Below are positions 1-7,043 of a stretch of 34,870 nucleotides of DNA, one piece after another. The notes under the pieces were generated by a model. The model was not told where the DNA came from and searched no databases. It worked only from the letters and a program-made list of their open reading frames with translations. A program made the translations under genes and the position numbers. This DNA is from Deltaproteobacteria bacterium. GTDB taxonomy: Bacteria > JAGRBM01 > JAHCIT01. The stretch is taken from NCBI GenBank assembly GCA_026129095.1, contig JAHCIT010000015.1:1-34870 (forward strand), given 5' to 3'. Numbering within the stretch: position 1 is the first letter of the stretch; each line of letters begins with the position of its first letter.

Positions 1-267
1 AAGTTCACGAAAAATATTCAACCATGGCTAGAGCACGAGGCAGCGACGTTAGCGCACTGCGAGGAAATTCTGGAGGGAGCCGGCTGTTGGTCGCCGTTAT
101 TCCCGGCTCGTTGTGACGACGTGACGTTGGCGGCGGCGACGTGCGTGAAGGAGCTGGAAACGCTCATCGACAAAAGACCCACTCACGCTCGTTTCCGCGT
201 GTTTGTGCAGTCGTTGTCCGATGACGGTTTCCTAGGGTTCGCCCCTGAGAACGCCCCGCCGAAGTAG
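1..267 (+). CDS. C-terminal fragment of a probable ThiF/E1-like protein
   Basis: An open frame runs from the window edge to TAG at 265-267 and gives 88 residues with no start inside the window. It contains GCWSPLFPAR followed by a helix rich in Ala and Leu (DDVTLAAATCVKELETL). I recall a similar GCW-x-P-x-F pattern from ThiF-family E1-like proteins encoded beside JAMM peptidases, but that match is from memory. The next gene, starting 5 nt downstream, is exactly such a peptidase, which supports the call. In type II CBASS and related ubiquitin-like systems the E1/E2 protein conjugates a target and the JAMM peptidase removes it. Base composition is visibly less GC-rich than the genes after 1.1 kb, so this pair may have a separate origin from the downstream cluster. 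The catalytic part lies outside the window. Confidence 0.5.
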   Translation, partial: KFTKNIQPWLEHEAATLAHCEEILEGAGCWSPLFPARCDDVTLAAATCVKELETLIDKRPTHARFRVFVQSLSDDGFLGFAPENAPPK

Positions 268-272
268 GTGCG

Positions 273-770
273 ATGATGACCTGGAAGGGTAAGACCGAAG
301 GTGGTAGGTTTGCGGTGGAACTCCCGGATACTGTGATCAATGCGTTGGATCGTTACTGCCGCGAAGCGGGCTCTTCAGAAACCGGAGGGATCTTAATCGG
401 CCGCCACTCTGCGGACCTATCAGTGGCGACCGTGTACGAAGCGACGCCGCCTCCATCGGATTCTCGGCGAGGTCGTTCGTGGTTCTTGCGAGGCGTGAAC
501 GGCCTTCGGGAGATGCTCCATAAGCGTTGGCGGGCAGTGGAGCGCACCCACTACCTTGGCGAGTGGCATTTCCACCCCGTTGCCCATATCGAACCGAGCA
601 GCGACGACTTTGAGCAGATGATCGAGATTAACAATTCCAAGGATTACGACTGTAAAGAGCCGATAATGCTCATCCTCGGTACTGGGGAACGCCAACGGCA
701 GCGGCCGTTCCGTGCGTTCGTCTGTCCTGACGATGGTCCTCCACTGGAGCTGATAGCTATCCCGAACTAG
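273..770 (+). CDS. JAMM/Mov34-MPN-family metallopeptidase (Cap3-like deconjugase)
   Basis: The 165-residue protein carries a full JAMM signature: Glu36 in SETGGILIG, His99 and His101 in WHFHP, and Ser109/Asp112 in PSSDD. This is the zinc-binding and catalytic set of JAB/MPN isopeptidases. The small single-domain size fits bacterial Cap3-type peptidases that cleave ubiquitin-like conjugates. It follows the upstream E1-like fragment by 5 nt, so the two are almost certainly one operon. The start is one of two adjacent ATG codons (273 or 276); no strong Shine-Dalgarno sequence separates them. The family call is secure from the motif. The specific role in an antiphage operon is inferred from the neighbour, and the system type cannot be named without the genes to the left. 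Confidence 0.82.
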   Translation: MMTWKGKTEGGRFAVELPDTVINALDRYCREAGSSETGGILIGRHSADLSVATVYEATPPPSDSRRGRSWFLRGVNGLREMLHKRWRAVERTHYLGEWHFHPVAHIEPSSDDFEQMIEINNSKDYDCKEPIMLILGTGERQRQRPFRAFVCPDDGPPLELIAIPN

Positions 771-898
771 AAGGACGGTAGTACCCCTCAAGTATCTCCC
801 ATATCATTCTCAGCCAGGCCGAACTGTTCGCCGAGAAGTGGGCGGCGTAATTGGATGTCCGCCCAAAAGTATCATTGTTGAGCAAATGACGAGTCTGC
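771..898. promoter_or_regulatory. Intergenic region with a 7-bp inverted repeat before the XRE regulator
   Basis: This 128-nt gap lies between the JAMM gene and the regulator. A perfect inverted repeat, TGGGCGG at 839-845 and CCGCCCA at 859-865, has a 13-nt spacer. XRE-type repressors commonly bind such dyads near their own promoter, so this is a candidate operator. No convincing -35/-10 pair is visible. It could also be a weak terminator for the preceding operon, although no T-run follows on +. Confidence 0.3.
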
Positions 899-1168
899 AT
901 GATTCCTCACATGAAGTGTGCGGAGAGCATACGGACTTTGCGAAGGCGGCTGGGACTCTCCCAGAAGGCCGTGGCCATCGAGGCGGACTTAAGACGGCAG
1001 ACGCTGTCTGGAATTGAATCCGGCCGGATCAACCCCACGAAGGTCGAAGCCGGAAAAATCGCAAAAGCTCTCTCCGTGCACACCCGTGAGGTGCTTGCAT
1101 GTCTACGGAATCAGCGTTCCCGTATCTGGACCAGCCGGAAGCAGCTGGACCGGAAGAAGAGACGATAG
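899..1168 (+). CDS. XRE/Cro-CI family helix-turn-helix regulator
   Basis: The protein has 89 residues (85 if translation starts at the ATG at 911). Residues about 9-60 form a typical XRE domain: an IRTLRRRLGLSQKAVA-like first helices segment, a recognition helix around RQTLSGIESGR, then KIAKALSV. The tail is very basic and ends KKRR. Function is probably DNA binding and control of the downstream gene cluster, as with phage CI/Cro-like regulators. The last 70 nt overlap the first codons of the next gene in another frame, an unusually long overlap that couples the two. No clear ribosome-binding site favours either ATG. The family is sure; the role as element repressor is inference from position. 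Confidence 0.8.
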   Translation: MIPHMKCAESIRTLRRRLGLSQKAVAIEADLRRQTLSGIESGRINPTKVEAGKIAKALSVHTREVLACLRNQRSRIWTSRKQLDRKKRR

Positions 1169-2460
1169 AAGCGGACGAAACGGCCGCGGCCGCTGTGAGG
1201 GAACCGGTCAGGCCGTCCAGACCAGTTCCCACCGCGTCCCCGCTCACGCCGGAGGACGAGGAGGTGCTCCGCAAGATCGCCGAATCCCTCGGCGGTAACA
1301 CTGGTGGCAAGCTGTCCCTTCGCCTCCGGCGGTTCAGAAGGGGCGAGGGTCTGAAAAGCATCCGGGCAATTGCCCTGGAACGCTGGATGTTCGAGGACGG
1401 CTTTGATCTCGAAAAGGTGATCGGCGAGCACTATGGCGACGGCAAGTATCACTGGGAAATCCGGAACAGCGGGAAATATTTCAAGTCGGGCGTGTGCGAC
1501 ATCGAGACGTACGGCGCCTTTTCAGGCGACGACGAGGAAGATACGCAAGCTCCAGCGCCCGCCGGGGAACCTGTTCCTGTCGATCTTTCCGGCCTGACGT
1601 CCCGGATCAGGAGCGAGCTTCTGGCTGAACTGCGCCCCAGGGAAACGGCCCAGCCGCAGGTGGATATCGCCGGAATGGTCCGGTCGGCTCTCGAACCCGT
1701 GATCCGGGTTCTGGAATCGAAGGCGACGGAAAAGCAGTCGGATCCGTCCGTCGCGGCTGTTCTGGGACTTCTTTCCCAGCAGAACCAGACGCTGATGACA
1801 CTGATTGGCAAGGCACTGGAGACTCCCAGGGTGAATCCGGCGCCAGCGGCGGCCTCAGACCCGATCGATTCGTTTGGGAAGCTGCTAGACATAGCCAAAC
1901 AGCTCCAGCCGTCCATTTTCCCGATGCCTTCGATGACGGGTGGCAGCGATGACGACGGCTCCGGGGACGATGACGACGAGTTTTTACCGGAATCCCCTGA
2001 ACCTGTTCCAGCCGCATCTCTCGGCCAGCAGTTCCTGGACACGATCAAGGGTTCGGTTGGCCGGGTAGCTGAACAGTTCGTGCTCACAGGTGAAAAGGCC
2101 CTGACCGGCGGCCTTGCGGGTGGTCCTGAAACAGCGGGGCTTTCCGTCGCACCGCCGGCCGCAGCCGTACACCCTGCCCCGTCGGCCCCTCAGAACCCCG
2201 CCACGGTAGTCGAGGCCCTCCTGTGCGGCGTCGAGCAGTGCGTGAAAGAAAAGCGCCCTGTGAGTGAATTCCTGACGGCGCTCACCGCCGGAACGACCCC
2301 GGAGTTCATGGCATCCGCCCGTCAGCTCACCGTCGAGCAGATCACATCGTTTGGAGCGTCCATCGGACGCCCCGACCTCACCGAGCGGTTCCGCCAGCCC
2401 GACGTCCAGAAATACCTCGGCGAGGCCCTGTCGGCCCTCAAGGGAGGTGACGGCAAATGA
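1099..2460 (+). CDS. Hypothetical acidic protein, first gene of the element
   Basis: I do not recognise this 453-residue protein. Residues 1-50 are acidic and Pro/Ala-rich. Residues about 52-145 look folded, with a basic helix (LSLRLRRFRRGEG) and a segment ending GKYHWEIRNSGKYFKSG that reads as a beta-hairpin. A low-complexity acidic stretch (SDDDGSGDDDDEF) follows around residue 280, and the C-terminal 100 residues are helical. The start at 1099 is supported by GAGGTG at 1087-1092 with normal spacing. It overlaps the regulator gene by 70 nt and overlaps the next gene by 4 nt (ATGA), so it is translationally linked to the transglutaminase-like gene. A scaffold, core or DNA-associated virion role is possible but nothing in the sequence proves it. 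Confidence 0.6.
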   Translation: MSTESAFPYLDQPEAAGPEEETIEADETAAAAVREPVRPSRPVPTASPLTPEDEEVLRKIAESLGGNTGGKLSLRLRRFRRGEGLKSIRAIALERWMFEDGFDLEKVIGEHYGDGKYHWEIRNSGKYFKSGVCDIETYGAFSGDDEEDTQAPAPAGEPVPVDLSGLTSRIRSELLAELRPRETAQPQVDIAGMVRSALEPVIRVLESKATEKQSDPSVAAVLGLLSQQNQTLMTLIGKALETPRVNPAPAAASDPIDSFGKLLDIAKQLQPSIFPMPSMTGGSDDDGSGDDDDEFLPESPEPVPAASLGQQFLDTIKGSVGRVAEQFVLTGEKALTGGLAGGPETAGLSVAPPAAAVHPAPSAPQNPATVVEALLCGVEQCVKEKRPVSEFLTALTAGTTPEFMASARQLTVEQITSFGASIGRPDLTERFRQPDVQKYLGEALSALKGGDGK

Positions 2461-3599
2461 ACATTCCTGAAATCCCGGTCCGGCAGATCCCCTACAACAT
2501 GTCCCGGGGCATGAAGGGGACGAAGATCACGCTCGCGCACATGGCGCTGGTCATGTGGAAGACGAGCCATTCGACGCGGCTGGCGAGGTTCGCCCGCGAC
2601 GTGATTTCGCGGGCGAAGATCAGGGAGTACGACCAGCTTGGCGAGATCACGGCGCTCTTCTCATGGGTCCGGCGGAACGTCCGGTATACCCGCGACCCCC
2701 AGAACCACGAATGGCTACAAACGCCGCTCGTCACGGTCCTGTTCGGACACGGGGACTGCGACTGCCAGGCGATGCTTCTGGGGACGCTGCTGATGAGCAT
2801 TGGCTATCCAGTGCGTATCGTCATTGTCGGAAACGCGCCGGACCAGTTCTTTCACGTCTTTCTCGCCGCCCGTTACCGGAAGGACGGACAGGACCAGTGG
2901 ATTGATCTTGATCCCACGGTGGCTGACGGACTTGGCCTCAAGCGCATCTTCGCCGCACGGCGGGAGTTCGACGTCCTGGAACAGGGTGCACTGAAGGAAA
3001 CGAGCACAGCCCCAGCCTACGGCCTCGGGAACTTTCTCGGCGACCTGTTCGCCGGGCCGCCGAAGGTGATCTCGATGAAGGTAGGCTCAAAGGAAATCCG
3101 TGTGCCTTGGAGTGTCCGGGATATTCCGTATGTCTCGGACGCCGAATGGGACAACTGGTTCCGCCAGCTCAAGGAGACCCTGACTCCGGAGGAGATCCTC
3201 CAGGTCGAGGCAGGATTCGACCGGCTGGAGCAGGCAGGGGCGCTTTCGAATAAATCGCCTGAACTCTCCGGCCTCTGGGACAAGGTGAAAAAGGGGCTCA
3301 AGAAAGTGGCCGCCCCGCTGGCCGTCGTCGCCGCTCCCATCACCGGCGGCGCGTCGATCGCGGCCCTTGCAGCCTACAAGGGCGGGAAGGCGATGGCGGG
3401 GAAGAAGGCCGCCGCGCCCGGCCGGGCTTCCAAGGCGCCGCGCACGCCGAAGGCTCCCAAAGCCAGGGCGGAGGTCAAGGCCGACACCCCGGATGCCATT
3501 CCGGCCGTGAAGGCCGAAGCCGGCCGTAACTACCTCCTCATGGGCGGGGGGCTCGCCGCTGCCGGCGGCCTTGCGTACGTCGCCACCCGGGACTCCTGA
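2457..3599 (+). CDS. Transglutaminase-like cysteine protein with C-terminal membrane anchor
   Basis: The protein has 380 residues. Residues about 60-160 match the transglutaminase-like (papain-fold) core: Cys101 in GHGDCDCQA, His133 in FFHVFL and Asp152 in DLDPT form the expected Cys-His-Asp triad. Bacterial members act as proteases, amidases or crosslinkers. The C-terminal third is Ala/Lys/Pro-rich (repeats like KAPRTPKAPKA), with an alanine-rich hydrophobic segment near residues 290-310. The very end (LLMGGGLAAAGGLAYVA then TRDS) reads as a single membrane anchor with a short tail. It overlaps the previous gene by 4 nt. In this cluster it may mature or crosslink a structural protein at the membrane or capsid, or help entry; that role is inferred. 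Fold confidence is good from the triad, substrate unknown. Confidence 0.75.
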   Translation: MNIPEIPVRQIPYNMSRGMKGTKITLAHMALVMWKTSHSTRLARFARDVISRAKIREYDQLGEITALFSWVRRNVRYTRDPQNHEWLQTPLVTVLFGHGDCDCQAMLLGTLLMSIGYPVRIVIVGNAPDQFFHVFLAARYRKDGQDQWIDLDPTVADGLGLKRIFAARREFDVLEQGALKETSTAPAYGLGNFLGDLFAGPPKVISMKVGSKEIRVPWSVRDIPYVSDAEWDNWFRQLKETLTPEEILQVEAGFDRLEQAGALSNKSPELSGLWDKVKKGLKKVAAPLAVVAAPITGGASIAALAAYKGGKAMAGKKAAAPGRASKAPRTPKAPKARAEVKADTPDAIPAVKAEAGRNYLLMGGGLAAAGGLAYVATRDS

Positions 3600-3616
3600 A
3601 AGCGAAAACGTTCACG

Positions 3617-4567
3617 ATGAAGAATTCCCGCCCCGTCACGCTGTCAGTCCGGATCGGCCCCAGGTCGCTGGTGTTTCCATGGTCATCCGGCGCGCTTTCG
3701 CAAAAGTCTGACGGCGAGATCGATGACTGGCTCATGCGCCAGAATCTCTCGGCAGGGGAGCTGGGCACGCTGGCAGAGCTGTTCGGAAGGCTTTCGTGTC
3801 CGAACGAACTCACGCCGCTTGGCGATCCGAACCTGGGGCGCGTGAGCAAGGTGGCCCAACGGCGGCTCCCGCCGCCGGTGGCAAGGCAATTAAGACAGAT
3901 CCAGGCGAGCCGGAAGAAACTGATCGCCGAGCGGAAAGCGCTCGCAAAAGCCCGGTCAGCGGCGCAGGCCGCACAATCGGCCGCAGTGACTGCGCCGCCA
4001 CACGTTTCCCCGTCGCCCGTTTCACTGCCGCCCGCTTCGCCGACTCCGGTTGTTACGGCTGCGCCAGCAGCTGAGCCTCCCAAAAGCCTGGAACCCGTCG
4101 TGGAGCCGCTGATTCCGCCGGTGGAAAGACAGGCGACGATAGCACCGGCACAGTCGCCGGTTACCCAGACGGCTTTCGTTCCGGACTATCTGCCGCCGCC
4201 AGCCGTGCCGCAGGTCGTCGTGCAGGTTCCGCAGATGGTCCAGGCGTCCCCGGCGGCCACTGCGCCGGAGCCGCCTGGACAGGCAGTTTTTGCGCCGCCG
4301 GGCGCCGCCGCTCACGCCGTCCCTTCACCGGCCACGCCGCCAGTGCCCATTGTGCCGGTTCCGGCGGTTTATTCCACTCCAGCATATCGACCGCCGGTTT
4401 ATCCCTATCCGTTAACAGAAGATGACGGCGCGTGGGACGAGGAGGACTATTCCGGCGACTACGAGGAGTTTGGAAACACGGAGCCGCAAAAGACGGTCTT
4501 TGGGGAACTTCTCGCCGGAGCCGGTTTGCTCGGAATGCTCGCCTGGCTGATTGCGAGGAAAACATGA
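3617..4567 (+). CDS. Pro/Ala-rich protein with C-terminal transmembrane anchor
   Basis: This 316-residue protein belongs to no family I recognise. Residues 1-110 appear folded and end in a basic coiled-coil-like helix (IQASRKKLIAERKALAKARSA). Residues about 115-265 are a long disordered Pro/Ala/Val-rich linker. An acidic patch (EDDGAWDEEDYSGDYEE) precedes the C-terminal hydrophobic helix LLAGAGLLGMLAWLIA with basic tail RKT. The layout, soluble domain then flexible stalk then tail anchor, would hold the N-terminal domain away from a membrane. The stop overlaps the next start (ATGA at 4564-4567). It fits a membrane-anchored virion or cell-envelope component. No catalytic motif is visible. Confidence 0.6.
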   Translation: MKNSRPVTLSVRIGPRSLVFPWSSGALSQKSDGEIDDWLMRQNLSAGELGTLAELFGRLSCPNELTPLGDPNLGRVSKVAQRRLPPPVARQLRQIQASRKKLIAERKALAKARSAAQAAQSAAVTAPPHVSPSPVSLPPASPTPVVTAAPAAEPPKSLEPVVEPLIPPVERQATIAPAQSPVTQTAFVPDYLPPPAVPQVVVQVPQMVQASPAATAPEPPGQAVFAPPGAAAHAVPSPATPPVPIVPVPAVYSTPAYRPPVYPYPLTEDDGAWDEEDYSGDYEEFGNTEPQKTVFGELLAGAGLLGMLAWLIARKT

Positions 4568-5217
4568 TCCGGCTCATCACATCGGCAGTGGGACGTCTGG
4601 CCGACACGAAGGCCAGGATCGTGCTGTTGCTCCGGAACCAGTCGGTTCTGGCCCGGCAGACGCAGCGGATCGGGGAGTTTGCCAGACGTCATCCGGAAAT
4701 CCGCGTGGACTGGCTCGCCTACGGCACCGGGATCAGGGAGCTTGAGAGCAGGATCGACAGGATCATTGCCGACGAGACGGCCCTGAGGACTGACTTGAAA
4801 ACCTGGATCGACCGCAACTTCGGCTCCGAACCGGCCGTGAAGATCGATCTGGAGCCGCTCGGCATCCGGAACCTCTCTGGCGAGCTTCCCCTGGAGCCGC
4901 TTCTCAATCTCGGCGACGGCACCGTCACCTCGCTCGCCGGGCGGATATTCGATCTCCAGAGCCGGGTTCGAACAGCACTGGCTCTCATCGACAGCCTGCA
5001 GCACTCGCACGCGGAGACGCTCCGCCGGGTGCGGGAAGTCGTTGCTGGGAAGCCTGAAATCCTCAAGGACCTGGACGGCGTCATCGCCGCCAACGAAGCC
5101 GACCGGATCACCGGCATGGGGACCGATCCGGGCATTTATATCCTGTCGGGCCTTGCCGCGTGGTTTTCGTGGAAACTCTACCGCTGGGCCTCGAAGCCGA
5201 AAGAGACAAGTGCATGA
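4564..5217 (+). CDS. Helical hypothetical protein with C-terminal membrane anchor
   Basis: The protein has 217 residues from the ATG at 4564, which overlaps the preceding stop (ATGA) and has AGGA at 4556-4559. A longer reading from 4432 is unlikely because it would sit inside the previous gene. It is mostly alpha-helical with charged heptad-like segments (residues about 10-90 and 115-185) and ends with a hydrophobic helix GIYILSGLAAWFSWKLY followed by RWASKPKETSA. It is one of several proteins in this cluster with a single C-terminal membrane helix and a basic tail. Function is unknown; a membrane-bound structural or assembly role is inferred only from this topology and its position. Its stop again overlaps the next start. 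Confidence 0.6.
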   Translation: MIRLITSAVGRLADTKARIVLLLRNQSVLARQTQRIGEFARRHPEIRVDWLAYGTGIRELESRIDRIIADETALRTDLKTWIDRNFGSEPAVKIDLEPLGIRNLSGELPLEPLLNLGDGTVTSLAGRIFDLQSRVRTALALIDSLQHSHAETLRRVREVVAGKPEILKDLDGVIAANEADRITGMGTDPGIYILSGLAAWFSWKLYRWASKPKETSA

Positions 5218-5807
5218 AGCCGTATCCGGTCATGGAAGAGAAGGCGGAAGTGGTGCGGATGAATCCGGCAGATGCTCTCGCGCCGTCTGCTGCCGCTGAC
5301 AAAACGCCGGTCTCGCCGCCCCGGAAGGCCGCGAAAACGCGCGTGGGTGCGAACGTCCAGCTCTCGCTCATCGGGCTTCTCAAGGGGCTCGTCTACGTGG
5401 ACGGATACCACCGGCAGATATCCTACACCCCGAAGCGGGCGGTCCTCGTCTGTCAGGCTCCGAACAGGAAACTTGTCTTTGCCTACGGCGCAAGGCCGTC
5501 GAAACTTCCGCACGCGGCCATCTCGTCCGTTGTCCTCTCGAACTTCCAGGAGTTCAACGGCTTCCCGGTCCGCCGGATTCTGGATTCGGTCACGACCCGG
5601 AAATATGGCCAGACGAAATACCTCGGCCAGCTCACCGATATCGTCTACTGGTCGGACAAGTGCATTGACCCCGCAAGCTGCCGTTCGGCGGCCGACTATC
5701 ACCACAGGTTTGAGCCTGAATTTCCCAGGCTTTTCGTCAATCCCGGCGAGCTGCTCCTTCTCGAAGGAGGTTCGTACACCATCACCCGCCGGGGCATCGC
5801 CGGCTGA
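5214..5807 (+). CDS. Hypothetical protein
   Basis: The protein has 197 residues starting at the ATG that overlaps the previous stop (ATGA, 5214-5217). The N-terminal 45 residues are flexible and Ala/Pro-rich. The rest is beta-rich with many aromatic residues (LVYVDGYHRQISYTPKRAV, LVFAYGARPSKLPHAAI), two cysteines in DKCIDPASC and a C-terminal LLLLEGGSYTITRRG. There is no signal peptide or membrane helix and I recognise no family. The tight coupling with the tail-anchored gene before it suggests a shared assembly. Its stop codon forms part of an 18-nt near-palindrome that ends the first gene block. Confidence 0.55.
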   Translation: MKPYPVMEEKAEVVRMNPADALAPSAAADKTPVSPPRKAAKTRVGANVQLSLIGLLKGLVYVDGYHRQISYTPKRAVLVCQAPNRKLVFAYGARPSKLPHAAISSVVLSNFQEFNGFPVRRILDSVTTRKYGQTKYLGQLTDIVYWSDKCIDPASCRSAADYHHRFEPEFPRLFVNPGELLLLEGGSYTITRRGIAG

Positions 5808-5822
5808 AGCGTAGACGCTTCA
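5805..5822. promoter_or_regulatory. Near-palindrome TGAAGCGT-AG-ACGCTTCA at a stop codon
   Basis: Two 8-nt arms are exact reverse complements around a 2-nt centre, and the left arm includes the TGA stop of the preceding gene. A short CCAG-ttgg-CTGG repeat follows. The 77-nt gap to the next gene is the first real break in the gene run. This may be an mRNA processing or stability element or a protein-binding dyad. It lacks a T-run, so it is not a canonical terminator. Confidence 0.3.
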
Positions 5823-5884
5823 CCCAGTTGGCTGGCGAAGCCCGGAGAACCAACCACTAATCACCCCTGAAAAGGAAACCCGCC

Positions 5885-7015
5885 ATGCCCAGCAAGAAGT
5901 CCCGCAAGAACCCCGCCCCGCTCGTTGGGAGCGTCATTGCCAATCCGGCCCTCTACACCAAGCGCCTCAAGGGAGGCGAGAAGGTCTATTTCAACGTTGG
6001 GCAGAACGCGAAGGTCGAGCGGAGCCAGACCCGGCCGCAGTATATCATCGTGACAGCACCACAGGACGCTCCCGGGCGGCCGAAAATGGCGCGCCGCCGC
6101 CCCCCGGCACCGCCCCCTCCGGCCCCGGTGCAGCCGGCTCCTGTGACGCCCCGCCCCGCGCAGCCTCGTCCCATGGCCCCACGCCCCGCACCTGGAGCAC
6201 GGCCCAGGGCAAAGCAATCGAAATCGCACAAAAAGCACCGTCGCCCCAAGCCGCCCTCGCCTGCAACAAGCTACCGTCCGCCGTTCCCGCCCTTTACCCG
6301 GCCTTCGGAACAGACGCGCCAGAACCCGCTCTTTGGCGGCGGCGATAGCGGAGCTGGCGAGATGGCGAAAACCGCCGGCGAGGCCTTGATGGTATTCGTG
6401 GCCCTGGGGCTCGGCATCCCGCTCGTGAAGCGGGTCCTTTTGAACGTCCTCAGGAAACCCGAGGCGGGGCCGGATGGAAAGCCGACGGTCGTTTCGCACG
6501 CCATCCAGGCGGGTCTTGCGGCCATCGCCTTCGGCGCGGCCGGGAAGGCGATAAAGGACTCCACGCTGAAGACTCTCGTCCAGGGAGCAGCCGTGGCGAC
6601 GGCGGTGGCCCCGGCCGTCAATCAGCTCATCGAAAAGATAAAACCCGGTGCGGGGCTGAGGCTCCTTGGGGATCCGGCCGATTCTGCTCCCATCAGCCTC
6701 AATTTCAATGTCGATCCGCTGCCGCTCACCGAAGGCCTTTCGGCTGACCTCCAGGACCTGGATACGAATCCCGCCATCGACCGGATGCTGACGGAAAAGG
6801 CCGCCGATCTGGGCGCTCCGCAGGTGGCCCCGGCCGGTGAGCCGCTGTTCCGCGGACTTGGTTCTCCGCAGGTCGCCCCCGCCAGTGAACCCCTTTTTCG
6901 CGGTCTAGGAGAAGCCGAAGAAAGGCTTCTTGACCCGGCCGACACCGATCCCGCTGGTCCCACATCCATTGCAGCCAGTGAGCCGCTCCATCTCGGGGCG
7001 CTCTACATCAACTGA
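5885..7015 (+). CDS. Pro-rich basic membrane protein with short tandem repeats
   Basis: The protein has 376 residues; AAGGAAACC lies just before the ATG. Order: basic N-terminus (MPSKKSRKNP); beta-like segment to residue 60; a long Pro/Arg/Lys-rich region (about 65-140) able to bind acidic lipid or nucleic acid; a transmembrane helix (LMVFVALGLGIPLV, about 165-180); a second Ala-rich hydrophobic region (about 200-250); then a C-terminal tail with two copies of a 16-residue repeat, APQVAPAGEPLFRGLG and SPQVAPASEPLFRGLG (6815-6910), plus a degenerate third (AASEPLHLGAL). No known family was recognised. A transmembrane virion protein with a nucleic-acid-facing basic arm and peptide hooks for partner binding is a reasonable guess. 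It sits directly upstream of the candidate capsid gene. Confidence 0.55.
   Translation: MPSKKSRKNPAPLVGSVIANPALYTKRLKGGEKVYFNVGQNAKVERSQTRPQYIIVTAPQDAPGRPKMARRRPPAPPPPAPVQPAPVTPRPAQPRPMAPRPAPGARPRAKQSKSHKKHRRPKPPSPATSYRPPFPPFTRPSEQTRQNPLFGGGDSGAGEMAKTAGEALMVFVALGLGIPLVKRVLLNVLRKPEAGPDGKPTVVSHAIQAGLAAIAFGAAGKAIKDSTLKTLVQGAAVATAVAPAVNQLIEKIKPGAGLRLLGDPADSAPISLNFNVDPLPLTEGLSADLQDLDTNPAIDRMLTEKAADLGAPQVAPAGEPLFRGLGSPQVAPASEPLFRGLGEAEERLLDPADTDPAGPTSIAASEPLHLGALYIN
6815..6910 (+). repeat. Tandem 48-bp coding repeat (two copies)
   Basis: Two in-frame 48-nt units encode APQVAPAGEPLFRGLG and SPQVAPASEPLFRGLG. The nucleotide copies have diverged mainly at third positions, so the repeat is kept at protein level. 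A partial third copy (AASEPLHLGAL) lies near the C-terminus. Confidence 0.8.
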
Positions 7016-7043
7016 ACCACCCCAACCAAAGGAAACCACAGTC

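Noticed and set aside
420-791. Minus-strand open frame opposite the JAMM gene
   Set aside because: It lies wholly opposite a gene with a complete catalytic motif and shows no recognisable domain of its own.
1449-2087. Minus-strand open frame inside the acidic protein gene
   Set aside because: High GC produces long antisense frames; the Ser-rich product has no motif and the + strand frame continues through it.
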